Source of the DNA: Owenia fusiformis
Taxonomy: Eukaryota; Annelida; Polychaeta; Sabellida; Oweniidae
Assembly: GCA_903813345.2 (NCBI GenBank)
Contig: CAIIXF020000008.1
Location: 32,204,867-32,268,866, forward strand
Reading direction: 5' to 3'
Length of the DNA: 64,000 nucleotides
Numbering within the stretch: position 1 is the stretch's first letter; the number at the start of each line of letters is the position of its first letter. The notes beneath the pieces were generated by a model. It was given only the letters and a program-made list of their open reading frames with translations. It did not search any database and was not told the origin of the DNA. The position numbers were made by a program, and so were the translations under genes. This document shows positions 30,757 through 42,451 of this stretch, one piece after another.

Positions 30757-32277
30757 TCATAATTCTTCTTCATGTTGAAGTCGTCGATCTCTTTCAATTT
30801 TCATTAGACAGAAAATAAGAAAAACTGCACAGAAACATAATATCGTCATCAGAACAAAATACCAAAATGTACAGTATTTTCCAAAGCAGCTTTTTGATCC
30901 AGATTGGCTGTATGTTTCATAATTCAAAGCAAAAAGCTTTTGAAATAAAATTATTCCAATTCCATGGCCTGTCACGATTACTCCATAGTTTTGTCCATAA
31001 TATTTCAGACCAAAGTATTCTATAGCGAGCATATTGAGTTGTGTGTATAATGAACCATATGCTAGGGCCATCATTGCAGAGGCACATATTAAACCAGCCA
31101 AACTTTGATTAAGAAATGTAAAAACTAGCTGACCGATACACGACATAATACCAGCAAATAACAAAACTGATGACTTAGGTACGTCTGGCCATTTCTGAAA
31201 AATGATATCCGGAACCGCTCCACCGAGAAATCGTCCTACTGACGCGCAAATTGGGATCATCACTGTAAACGTTAATTCTTCAATGCCAGTCTGTGCAGAC
31301 TGCACCACAATTGTAATGTTATTTGTAAATGATCCGCCTGTACCACCAATGATAATGCAAATCAAGAAGATGTAGTAGAATCGATTTGTTTTAATGATTT
31401 GCCAACACTTCAAATCCTCCCAAAGTGGCGGTCGTGTTGTCGACTTTGCAACTAGTGCAGTTTTATCACTCGTTGCCTTTTCTTCTTCCATGGGAACATT
31501 GCTTTGATAATCTTTGTTTGCACTTTTGGCTTTAACTTCATTTGTTTTCGACATAATCGAAAGTTCAATTTCATCTTCATTTATTCCTTCTGGAATCGTT
31601 TTTAGCATTATAACACCATATATATTTATACACGCTGATAATACAGCAAGCATCAGCATGAATTCTCCAAGTTTCTGATTTTCGGGATCGTCAATATGCC
31701 CCTGTACAAATAAACCCGCGTAGATGGCGCTGAATATCGCAGGGCTCATCCCGAAAGATGCACCAAATAGCCCAAATATCTTACCCATGTGTTTTTTGTC
31801 GAAGTTCCTGCAGTTCACGACCTTCGATGCTGCTATTATAAAGATGGCTCCATTTGATGCAACAAAATAAAAAACACATAAACACCAGCTCTTTGAGCTA
31901 TAGAATATCCTGAACTTTGTCGTCATCCACATTAGTGTAAATCCAGTGGTCGTGAGAATGAGAGAGATAGTACATGTAACCCTTGGACCAAAACTGTCAA
32001 TGACAATGCCTGCAGGAAAAGGAAAAGACAGTCCCACGTCTCCAAATGACGCTATATAGTCCAGTTCAGTCTGGGTATAGTTAAACGTCTGTTTCAGGGC
32101 AATCGCATATGCATTAAATCCGAGTACAATTCCTCCAAATAATGATCCAAGTATCCCTATACTCAAAGAAACGTATTTCTGAAGTTGTTTATTTTTTAAT
32201 TCCATTATTCTATCGATTATATCGTTACTGTTGTTGAGTGATCCTGTCCCTGTGTTGTCTAGATGAAATGTGCTCAA
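30757..32277 (-). CDS. Nodulin-like / MFS-type membrane transporter
   Basis: One long exon, ~506 codons. About 12 predicted transmembrane helices in two halves separated by a charged loop (residues ~225-275). The N-half has the Nodulin-like signature AYAIALKQTFNYTQTEL, then GDVGLSFPFPAG and DSFGPRV; the C-half has GGTGGSFTNN, GRFLGGAVPD and YGSLYTQLN. Related MFS proteins move small organic solutes; the substrate here is unknown. No ATG occurs at the 5' end of the frame: it opens at TTG (32277) after a TAA 30 nt upstream, and the first in-frame ATG is codon 25 (32205). TATACAG at 32283-32289 is a possible splice acceptor, so a short 5' exon may supply the start. Stop TGA/TAA region at 30757. 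Family confident, N-terminus uncertain. Confidence 0.85.
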   Translation of the reverse strand: MSTFHLDNTGTGSLNNSNDIIDRIMELKNKQLQKYVSLSIGILGSLFGGIVLGFNAYAIALKQTFNYTQTELDYIASFGDVGLSFPFPAGIVIDSFGPRVTCTISLILTTTGFTLMWMTTKFRIFYSSKSWCLCVFYFVASNGAIFIIAASKVVNCRNFDKKHMGKIFGLFGASFGMSPAIFSAIYAGLFVQGHIDDPENQKLGEFMLMLAVLSACINIYGVIMLKTIPEGINEDEIELSIMSKTNEVKAKSANKDYQSNVPMEEEKATSDKTALVAKSTTRPPLWEDLKCWQIIKTNRFYYIFLICIIIGGTGGSFTNNITIVVQSAQTGIEELTFTVMIPICASVGRFLGGAVPDIIFQKWPDVPKSSVLLFAGIMSCIGQLVFTFLNQSLAGLICASAMMALAYGSLYTQLNMLAIEYFGLKYYGQNYGVIVTGHGIGIILFQKLFALNYETYSQSGSKSCFGKYCTFWYFVLMTILCFCAVFLIFCLMKIERDRRLQHEEEL

Positions 32278-32477
32278 TTTGGTACCTGTATATGAATATG
32301 TTTATGCGGATAGAATCAAAATATGCAATATATTCCAGCGGGCGTAGCGACTTTAGAACATAAATGCTTTCTATTGGCTGAACGCAGAGTTCAGTTCAAC
32401 GTTGAGTTGTGTGAGTGAGTGGATGTTTTCGTGTCGATGGATAGAAACGCATCTAGTATTTTCGCCCGGTGGGAAAG

Positions 32478-32680
32478 AAATTATGGTCCCCCAGGGATTA
32501 TGTTCCCCCTTCTTAACGGCCCTTACTGGCCCTGATTGTGAATAGATTGCGTGTAGATAATAAGGGAAAGAGGTCACCATATAAATCGATGAAGAGTAGG
32601 ACCATAATTTGATAGGACCTCCTCCCCTTTTACACCGGTACAACCAGAAATACTTGACGCAGACCTCCATTTTTGATCGA
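32478..32680. repeat. Dispersed repeat (family B), copy 1
   Basis: Shares GGTCCCCCAGGG, CTTAACGGCCCTTACTGGCC and GTAGGACCATAATTTGATAG with 63825-63990. It lies 200 bp upstream of the transporter gene; a 119-codon ORF across it is not considered a gene. Confidence 0.75.
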
Positions 32681-33059
32681 GAGAGAGGTAGGTGTACTTG
32701 GTAGTGTATGATCGTTTTACAGTGTTTCATTACTTAGCAACAGACTCATCAGATTCCCAGTATATTGAGGAACATCCGGTCCTTATAAAATGACAGCCAT
32801 CAATCTAGTTTTTCAGTAATGTGGGGTTAAGCACGGAAATATTTTGAATATTTTCAGGAAATATACGAATCGAGATATATTTCTTTTTATTTACCCTTAA
32901 TAGACAACATATGCCATTTCTTTGTGTCTGATACAAAAATACAAAAATGCAAAATTTTAGCTTCGGAGTGATTGATATTAAAGAAATGACGAAACTTCAG
33001 AAATTCGAAAAATTAATGGACGCAATGAAAATGTACTGAACGCAAGAATATCTGCATTA

Positions 33060-33190
33060 TATCGGACTGTCTCCCGTCCCGACAATTGCCCAGTGAGTGT
33101 TTGCTTCCGTACCGACAATTGTCGGTGCTGAAGACTGCCCAGTGAGTATTTGCCTGGGTACCGACAATCGTCGTCACTCTATCGTAGTAG
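33060..33190. repeat. Two-copy ~60-bp direct repeat
   Basis: TTGCCCAGTGAGTGTTTGC and CTGCCCAGTGAGTATTTGCC, each followed by GTACCGACAAT, are two copies of one unit; a partial third copy of GACAATTG precedes them. Non-coding. Confidence 0.6.
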
Positions 33191-33364
33191 GGCAAGATAT
33201 CCTAGTAGGGCAAGATAGAGGACCGACATTTTCAAAAATAAATACACTAGTTTCACGCTTGTTTGTGCAGAACATAATTTTACCTTGGGTTTCCCGTGAT
33301 ACACTTATTTACATACAGTTCTGTTAAATTTGTATTTTTAAACATGTTGTTACAATGCATAGCT

Positions 33365-33420
33365 GTAGGGACCGGGGGTTCGATGGGTTCGAACGAGCCC
33401 CCGGTCGGGGTTTCCCAAAA
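33365..33420. repeat. GC-rich foldback tip
   Basis: GACCGGGGG and CCCCCGGTC flank TTCGATGGGTTCGAACGAG, forming a strong hairpin in AT-rich DNA. The layout matches the tip of the element at 40383 (GGGTGCGATGGGTGCGACCG). Confidence 0.55.
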
Positions 33421-33429
33421 ATATTTGCT

Positions 33430-36400
33430 GAAAAATTCATTGCAATAGCCAGAAACATTCATTCAATTTATATGACCATAATAAAGTTACACTTCTCTCC
33501 AAAAGTTTGGCAACCTTAGGCAGGGGGTAGGAATGTCTAATTTTGGGAAGGACCCTGATCATCATGACATTATGCAAAGAAATATCAATAATCTCGCACA
33601 ATTTATTTTCTAACTTCATCTCCGGTGAAATAAACCAACTGTCTTAATACTGATGAAACACATTTTCTTTCAAATCTATGCGCCTCCGTTTACTTTTGTT
33701 TTATTTCAAACAAAAAATTCTTGCCTTGAGCAATTAATTATTGAATAATTTTGAAACATTTTGAAATGAGTTAAGAATACATGTATGTTTCATTTATAAA
33801 CACAGGCATTTGTTCGAATGGGTATAGTATTTAAAATCCATCACTTCGATTTCTTATATTTTTGAGAATGAAATTGTCCAAAAATGCAATTTTCTGAAAT
33901 TGTCTGGATTTCTTTCATACATATTATCAATAGTATGTAAAATCTACCCTTTTATCAATAATCTTGCAAATTTGATGAACTGACTGCTTATTAGGTAAAT
34001 TCTTATGTCCCATGTATTGAACTCTCCATCTACAAAAAAATCATAAAAATTCCTTCAAAATTGAGATAGTTATTCCTAAACTAAGGAGGTGACGTTTCTG
34101 GGGTCACCCTGTACAGGGAATCCATTTGAAGCCCCTCCTACCTTAGAAATGAATGAATGTGAATCGCTCAACAATAAAAACTTTTGGAGATTAAATATAG
34201 CCCTGATATCTAAATAGAATTATAAACAAAATATGTATATTCACCTGAAAGACGAGAGGATTAGTCTTGCACAAGTTTCAAATCGTGTGTCCAAAAAAGG
34301 TTGTGACAGCATTCTTTAATAAAAATAATAAGAGTTCATTTTTCAAAATAAAGTCTATAATGATTCACAAATTCTTCTAAAATGTTTTCATTTCCCAAAA
34401 CGATTCTCGACATTATTTATAATAAAAACAGCGAACGTTGATAGGGAATGGAATGTTTTCAAAGCTATTAAAGAGAGATCCAGATCAAGCGAGCAGCATG
34501 ACAAAAAATTGTTTCAATCTTAAAATATTTCAGGCTTATGTCATTCCATTTCATGTCTATTTTCTGAAAATCCCCAAAATGTACACTTTTTTCAGGAAAA
34601 CTAAAGATTTTTACGATAATGTATTATTTTCTGTAAGAATGATTACCATTCTTATAACCATGGATGGTTACCATTCTTATAACTTGGGAGAATTTTAAAG
34701 AAATTCACCCATTTTTGCACTTAGAATCCATTCACCAATTTATAACATATCGTGAATCTTTTAGGAGATATTGTATTTGAGATCATAAGGAATAGATTGG
34801 TAGGTCAATTGTTCATGTTACTTAGAAATTTGTCAGCCCCATAAATCTAATTCTGCCTTTAAGTACAGATCAAGTTATTTTTTATTTTCAATTCAAAGAA
34901 ACAACAAATATGTTTTTTGAGCGCTGTGTATTCTTTGTTGCAAGGCATTGGAATTTAAAAAAGGTCTAATTTTAGAGTCTACGGAGCACAATGGATATCT
35001 TGAGTACCAATTGAGAGTATTGGTGTAGCCATAAAGACTTTTTTAAATTTCAATTTTTGTGTCATAGAAAAAAACATGTTAAAGCAATTGCAAAAAACAA
35101 TTGCAATACAGTTACATGGTAAATTTACATTTTAAAATACAGTATTGGCGATTTTTTTATTCAAAGGAAAAAATCATCAGTATCATTTGTTTAATTTTGC
35201 TTCCATGATTTTCCACTTATCGCCTTCAACCCGTTTGTCCATAATAAAATATTCCTTCACATTACTTATAAAACATTTATATGTGCGCCATAATTAATAC
35301 ATAAATATTACATTCTTCGACAACATCTGCTTTTAAATATTCCACTATTCAGTCATCGTCGGTTCCCACGCTCAATCACTACTTGATGAAGCAAGATGCT
35401 ATTCAGTAACTAACTGTAAGTTTATAAGGTCACCTCCTCTATTATAAAATGAAATACAAAAAGAAAATCTTTTGATTTGGAATCTTTTCAAATCAATCAT
35501 CATTCATCTTACCTCAGTATTGAAGTGTGAGAATCGCATGTTTCAGAATTTGACATATTGAACTCTGAAGTCTCAATGAATTAGGAATGAGGACTTCTCC
35601 CTAAAATATCTCGTTTTAAAAATACACTCCCCTCCATAATTTTGGCAACCTTATCTCCCCCATTGAACTACGTGTTAAAGCCTCTCTACCTTTGAATTTT
35701 TATTTTCTTAACCTGTGATAAAAATACTTATTCTATCGATGGAAACGTAATTTGACTTTATTTCCAATACCTCTAAATTTTCTCATTTTTTCCCTCAATT
35801 ACAATAAGTCGAAAATTGATGATTTTGATGAATTCTTGAAAATCGACATTCCTATGTCAACCAATGGGAAATGGTAGGGTTGCCGCAAGTCATATGACAG
35901 AATATCCATCCATCCGAGTCCTTGCAAAATACGAGTTAGGCAGATTTGTATTCAGGTTATTTGTTAGAATATGAAATATTGACTTATGTACCGATGGTGT
36001 GACCATGGCCCGTTATTGGTTTACTTTCTGGTGTATTGCTATTTCATGATAGGAGAGTCAGTAGAGCAATGTTTCAGGGTTGCAGAACAGAAGACGTAAA
36101 CTTAACCAGATGCAAGCTGAAGATTCATCACTACGATTTACAGACCTGTCAACCTCTCATATATTTTTACGGGAATTTAAGAACACTGAGAAATAATCTC
36201 AAATGCATGAAGTTTGAACATTTGGTGCATTGACAAGATTAATGTCAGATAACATAGTGAATGAACTGTTGAAATTTGATATTGCAGCTCCAGAGAAGAA
36301 TGCAGCAATATGTAGATAAAGAAAATAAAGACAGTGTGAATTACTATAACTTAGGTGCTGACTTTATAACAAATATTAATGACTTATATTTTTATTTTTT

Positions 36401-36990
36401 AAGCGTGTTCGGGTCGAACACTTATTAAAGAGGGAAGCTGTGTAACAACCCACCAAATATAGTTCCAAGATTTGATCAAGTAATTAGCATTAATTATAAG
36501 TAATCTACTTTAATCATAGTTTCTAAAGCATGTTTATTTATGTTAATCATATTTTAATTTTGGAGTATAAATACTTTTATCTGTTAAAGTCCCCGATAAA
36601 TCGGGCTACGTATACCGCCGTGTTTACATTAGGGGATTAGAAGAGTTTATTTTTTATTTAGGTATGCAAGCTACGTATATCAATATTAGGCCTTCATTCA
36701 TGTACTCGTGTGCATGTAATCAGCATGCCCTTCAATATTATGTAAACCAGGCTATTCAAGTACTGTATAATGTACACTATTTATGTGTGTACTACATACA
36801 ATACAATTCCCTGGGAAACAAAACACATACTTTTTATATGTTCAAAATGAGCCATTTGATTGATGCAAACACTAAATAGCTTCATAAATAACATCTACAA
36901 AGTATATCTAATAGTAATTTTCAGTTTCAATGGTGAAACTTCCCTGGTTACTATTATATGGGAAATCATCACGAGACGAAGATCGTTCGC
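33430..36990. other. Intergenic, no gene recognised
   Basis: Low-complexity AT-rich DNA. The only recognisable item is a short dispersed repeat at 35356-35400 (GTCGGTTCCCACGCTCAATC) shared with 59742-59850. TTAAAGTCCCCGATAAATCG at 36585 resembles the tip of the TTAA element at 46550, but no partner end was found. Confidence 0.4.
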
Positions 36991-37039
36991 CTTCCTGGCT
37001 TACCTCTGAATCGTGTACCCGGTAATCTCTTTATATAGT

Positions 37040-37160
37040 TTAGCGAGAGCGGTGCGCCTGCGCAGTTTTAAACTTTGGCGCACACTTTAAGTTAGTATAG
37101 TAATATGGCGTAAGGTCTTTCTCAGTAGAGAAGTTTGGTTTGTGTTCTGTTTAGATTTCA
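37040..37160. promoter_or_regulatory. Possible CpG-richer promoter segment with NRF1-like site
   Basis: TGCGCCTGCGCA at about 37052 is one base from the palindromic NRF1 site and sits in a locally CG-richer stretch with GGCGCACAC. No first exon could be tied to it, so this is only a lead. Confidence 0.25.
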
Positions 37161-38599
37161 ACTGTAAGGTTGTTAATGGATATATCTCATGCGTTTCGAT
37201 CGATTTTGCAGTATTCCGACTTGTCTTTGTATTGGGCCAAACATCATTTTCAATTGGAGATACGTTTTATGAGATTTCGTTGGGAGTTTGATATGACAGT
37301 GGACATTGAAAGTGTATAGGCCTATATAATGCACATGGCGTCAATTATGATCCCTTTTACCCTTATTTTGTCTCAGATGAGACAATTACACCAGCTCAGA
37401 CCCAAAGAGTCCCCTTTAAACCTCAAAATAGCCCAGTTTTGGTGGAAACCCTGGTCCTTGGCCCAAATCCAGACAACTCCAGACAAATCAAGAGAATTTC
37501 CAGAGAGAATTTCCAAACAATTCCAGACAGTATAAGACAATTCCAGATAATTTAAGAAAATTCCAGACAGTTTAGTCAGTTCTCGCTTGTTCTAGTGTTA
37601 TTCATAGCTATTTTGGGAGATCACTATGGTGATGGTTTTGATACAATTTAACCAGCAGAACACTGTTTTCATAATTCAGGTATAGATTGCATGTCCCGTG
37701 TAATGTATGCCATTAACCACCCCATCCCGCCTTTCCGTCACTATATAACACATTTCTGACGCATCCCGAAATAGATGATTCTCTGATTTATTTGAGATGA
37801 ACCTTCAAACCAGTGTAATTCCAAGTCATGAATTAGGTGTTTATAACCCATAGCTTTTGAGGGAGGGGTATATATTCCAGTTATATTGATTGAGAAATGC
37901 AGACATACACTACTGCCATCTTTCTGTCAATATAAAACTTATTTCAAACTATGATCGTATGAGATTTATCCATTTCAGTAAATAACCCGTATTGTTTAGT
38001 TGGCAATGGTACTTATTGCAATATCTCATATACTGTATTATTGTGATGTTCAATGTTGTTTTATTGTAATGTTGAAGATTTTATCTATCTGGAATTGATT
38101 TATTGTCTCTAGTATAACGAATAGTGTTATGAATCAAAACCACTTTGTACTCTACTTATATCAAAATACATACTCTTCTTTTATTGTATAACCAAACTTA
38201 ATCATTCTGTTTTATTCAATAATGTAAACAGAAAGGTGAAGTGAGCGATGATAATGACCCTTAGTGACCCATTATGCAACTTATCCTGATATAAATTATT
38301 CCGTTCTAAGTTCATTTTTACAAGATTTGTGCTAGTTCTCTACACCCCTAACATCTCCCTCTCTTTTAACCACGCTATCAAAGTATTTTGAGGGAATGTT
38401 ACATCATCTTTGTTCAAAAAGATTCAAAATCCAGCATGGTTTTGCGACTTTTTGTTTAGTCATTTCCTGTTAACTACCATGGCACCTTAACATGATGAAA
38501 TAAGTTTTTGAACCCCCTGAAAATGTGACTGAAAAATATGACCTTAGGAAAGGTCACTGAACAGAATATTTTGAATCTTTCAGAAATGTGCCCAATATA

Positions 38600-39200
38600 T
38601 TGCTCTAAATGATACGATGCAAAAAAACGCGAGTTGTACAGCCTGAGATGGAGATTCAGATTCCACCCAAATAAGTGGCTGTATATTTCTGTAGAGGAAG
38701 GTCCGATGGGCCAGAAGGAACGTTGTCGATAGGTGGAATACAGATACCGATAGTGACTGACTCAAATGGATTATCTAGGACTTCCACTTTGTTCATCAGG
38801 TACATATGGACAGTTCATTGATAATAGAATAGCCAAAGGACGAAGAACGGTTAATGCCTATGTAAGAGTGACATCGAGTACTATGAATCCGGCAAACCCT
38901 CTCACTACTTCGAAAATATACTGGTCAATAGCTATACCATCGATGCTATATGGTTTAGAAATCGTCCCTCTGTCTGATAGTGACTATAACAAACTAGAGG
39001 CTAGTCATAAAACGATTGCCAAAAAATGTTAAGGCCTATCAAACAATACAAGTGACTCAACAGTTCTTGCTCAGCTAGGCTGGAATAACATCATGTATAG
39101 TGAGCTTCATGAAACTTATGTTCATATGGAATCTTCTGGCACTACCCATGGCCATTTGGAGCGTATACCGACGCATAACCATTATGCGTATCGTTCAAAT
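38600..39200 (+). pseudogene. LINE reverse-transcriptase C-terminal fragment
   Basis: 38766-39032 encodes YLGLPLCSSGTYG, KGRRTVNAYVRVTSS, KIYWSIAIPSMLYGLEI, the region after the RT fingers/palm in many non-LTR elements. After a stop at 39030 the same frame continues with STVLAQLGWNNIM. 5' truncated and broken; different in sequence from the LINE at 40153-44073. Confidence 0.65.
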
Positions 39201-39389
39201 ATGTGACATTAATACATCTACAGTAAAAGATAATCTACTGTTTGTCCTATGTTTAGAATAACGGTCTGTGTCTTATAAAATGTATAAAAGTTCGAATCAA
39301 AATATTTACGTTTTTTGACCCCTTGTGATGAAAGACATTTTTCGACCCGAAAGTCGGAAATTTTTTCAGCAAATGGTATTTTAAAAGAA

Positions 39390-39690
39390 TCAAGACCTAT
39401 GTACCTCCATAAATATTGCTTCGAATATTGCTGCGCTATCGTATGCTACGGATCCTTCAGATTCGGAAGTCATACCATGGACTATGTTGTTCATAGGCCA
39501 TCTCAATGGTTTCAACAAGATGGAGCTACACCATCGCACATCCCACATCGCTTTGAAGTGGTTCAACAACCATTTTGCCGTGTTCATACAAGAGATACCA
39601 AAAACGATAAGAGCCATGTCCAGGGATGATTGCACACGTGTTATCAAAAACTTATAAACCATGGAACAATACTGAGCAATCAAATATTAA
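39390..39690 (+). pseudogene. Tc1/mariner-like transposase remnant
   Basis: The frame includes WFQQDGATPS, a motif shared by many Tc1/mariner-type transposases around the second catalytic Asp. After a frame change near 39570 it continues as VFIQEIPKTIRAMS and VIKNL, resembling the C-terminal part of such enzymes. Stops follow. Non-functional fragment. Confidence 0.6.
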
Positions 39691-40382
39691 GATAGGATAT
39701 ATCAATAATATAGGCTGGATCTCAATTTCAGGAATATGCCTCATTTTTGGAAACGAGGACCTTTTCGATTGAATCGGCGTCGACTTCGAAAAATGAGTCC
39801 ATATTTTCAAAAAGATCCAAATTCTTCAAAAAGTAGCCAACATTCGGGAGCATTCGGGGTGCAATATTTTTTCCAGCAAATCTTTTTTAGCTCCACCTTT
39901 TGTGCATTTTCAGACCTGATAAAATGAGTGAACTCTGAACAATAACCCAGATGCGAGTAGAAATAATCTTGATTTACGTCATTAAAAATTCAAAATTCAG
40001 TCAAAGTATAATAATATCATATTTGAAATCTACATGTAAAATTACATCTAGAAATGTGGTTTTAAAAAGTGTTTATCAACTTTGAAAAATTAATTTTCTT
40101 TGAAATGTGACTTCTAGCTCGGGGAGATTCCTCATAGAGTCCATATTTTCACATCACAATCACGTCCAACCTGTATAAACTATATGCTAGCATTTTAGAA
40201 ACGGAAATAATGACCTTCCTAGAAGAAAATAATCTGCTTGGTGACTACCATGGTGCCTTCCGTAAAGGTAGGCGTCTGGAAGACAATATTTTCACTCTTA
40301 AAGGTATATGTAGTCTCCGTAGGGATAAAAATCAAAAGACTTATCTAGCTTTCATCGATATATCGAAAGCCTTTGACGTTAT

Positions 40383-42451
40383 CAGGGCCGTCAGATGGGG
40401 GGGGTGCGATGGGTGCGACCGCACCCCCCTTTGTCACCCCCCCAAAAAATTGAAAAAAAAAATTATTATTATTTTTTTTTACATTTTTTGTAATTTTTTT
40501 TCATTGACTCATACACTTTGAAAGTACCCAGAAAGCACCAAATAGCATCTTAAAATTGTAAAATTTTCTAGGGGCATTTGCCACCCCTCACACCCCCACA
40601 CAAAGCAATGGAAAAGTTCTAAATTTATTTTAGTGTTTTGTCCCAGACACTTTTAAAGTGCACAGACATCATCAAATACCTCCTTGATACAGTTAGTGTT
40701 TCTGGGGGACTAACACTTGCTCCCCTCTTGCATCTTGCACTTGCATCCCCACACCACCTCCCCCTCTGGCGCCCCCCCCCCTTGACCCCCCCCCCCCCAA
40801 AAAAAGAAATTGGATAAAAGTTGTGATTTTCTCAAATTCTTTAATTGACTCATACACTTTGAAAGTGCCCAGAAAGCACCAAATAGTGTCGTAAAATTGT
40901 AAAATTTTCTAGGGGGAGTGGGCCACCACTCACACCCCCAACAAAACAATGGAAAAGTTCTGAATTTGTTTTATGTATTGTCTCAGACACTTTTAAATTG
41001 CTCAGACATCATCATTGATATAGTTAATGATTCTGGGAGACTAACACATACTCGCCCTCTGGCATCCCCACTCCCCATCCCCCTCTGGCATCCCCCCTTG
41101 ACACACCCCCACCCCCAAAAAATTGAAAAAAAATTAAGATTTTTCAAGTTTTTTATTGACTTATACACTTTGAAAGCACCCAGAAAGCACCAAATAGCAT
41201 CTTAAAATTGTAAAATTTTCTAGGGGTATTGGCCAACCCTCACACCCCCCACAAAACAATGGAAAAGTTCTAAATTTATTTTAGTGTTTTGTCCCAGACA
41301 CTTTTACAGTGCAAAGACATCATCAAATAGCTCCTTGATACAGTTAGTGTTTCTGGGGGACTAACACTTGCTCCCCTCTTGCATCTTGCACTTGCATCCC
41401 CACACCACCTCCCCCTCTGGCGCCCCCCTTGACCCCCCCCAAAAAAGTGGATGAAAGTTGTGATTTTCTCAAATTCTTTAATTGACTCATACACATTGAA
41501 AGTGCCCAGGAAGCACCAAATAGTGTCGTAAAATCTGGCATCCCCCCTTGACACACCCCCACCCCCCCCCCCCCCAAAAAAATAGAAAAAAAATAAGATT
41601 TTTCAAATTTTTTATTGACTCATACACTCTGAAAGTGCCCAGAAAGCACCAAACAGCATCTTAAAATTGTAAAATTTTCTTGGGAAATAGGCACAGACAC
41701 TTTTAAAGTGCCTAGACTTCATCGAATAGCACCTTGATATCGTAAATGTTTCTGGGGGACAGATATGGGGGACAAACACCTGCTCTCCATCTGGCACCCC
41801 AACCCCACCTCCCCATCTGGCACCCCAACCCCATCTCCCCATCGGGCACCCCAACCCCACCTCCCCATCTGGCACCCCAACCCTACCTCCCCCTCTGGCA
41901 CCCCTCCCTCCCCTTTGACACCCCCAAAATTTGAAAATGTTTTTTATTGACTAATACACTTTAAAAATTAAAAGTGCCCAGAAGCACCAAATATCATCTT
42001 TAAATTGTAAATTTTTCTAGGAGAGTTAGCCACCCCTCACATCCACCACAAAACAAAAGAAAATATTCTGAATTTCATGTATTATCTCAGACATTTTTTA
42101 AGTGCCCAGACATCATCAAATAGCACCTTGATATGGTCAATGTTTCTGGGGGACAACCCCTTGCTCCCCCTCTGGCACCCCACCCCACTTCACCCTCTCA
42201 TCCTTTTTGACACCCCCAAAAGAATTTGAAAAAAAATTCACATTTTTCTTATTGACTCATACACTTTGAAAGTGCCCGGCCCAGAATGCACCAAATAGTA
42301 TCTCAAAACTGTAAAATCTTCTAGGGGGAGTGACCGACCCCCCCCCCCTCTGACTTACGCGATTTGGTTTACGCGGCAAAAAAATTGACAATTTTAAATT
42401 CTCTTTAGTAAAAACCGCACCCCCCTTGGAGAAAAGTGTCTTACGGGCCTG
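40383..42451. mobile_element. CAGGGCC-ended element containing satellite, inserted in the LINE
   Basis: Begins CAGGGCCGTCAGATGGGG and ends CTTACGGGCCTG (inverse CAGGCCCGTAAG), so the tips are imperfect inverted repeats. GTTAT at 40378-40382 is repeated at 42452-42456; removing the element and one copy restores the LINE reading frame exactly. Most of the interior is a ~330-bp tandem repeat. No transposase. The superfamily is uncertain: CAGGG tips recall hAT, but hAT elements make 8-bp duplications. Confidence 0.82.
40500..42330. repeat. ~330-bp satellite array, about seven units
   Basis: The anchor TTGACTCATACACTTTGAAA (with small changes) occurs near 40503, 40852, 41157, 41483, 41615, 41945 and 42244. 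Units contain GAAAGCACCAAATAGCATCT, a C-rich tract of CCCCCTCTGGCACCCC type and poly-C/poly-A runs. Spacings run from ~300 to 350 bp, with one short 132-bp unit. ORFs in this stretch are repeat artefacts. Confidence 0.88.

Noticed and set aside
39315-39683. Minus-strand 97-codon ORF
   Set aside because: The recognisable transposase motif WFQQDGATPS is on the plus strand; the minus ORF is its shadow.
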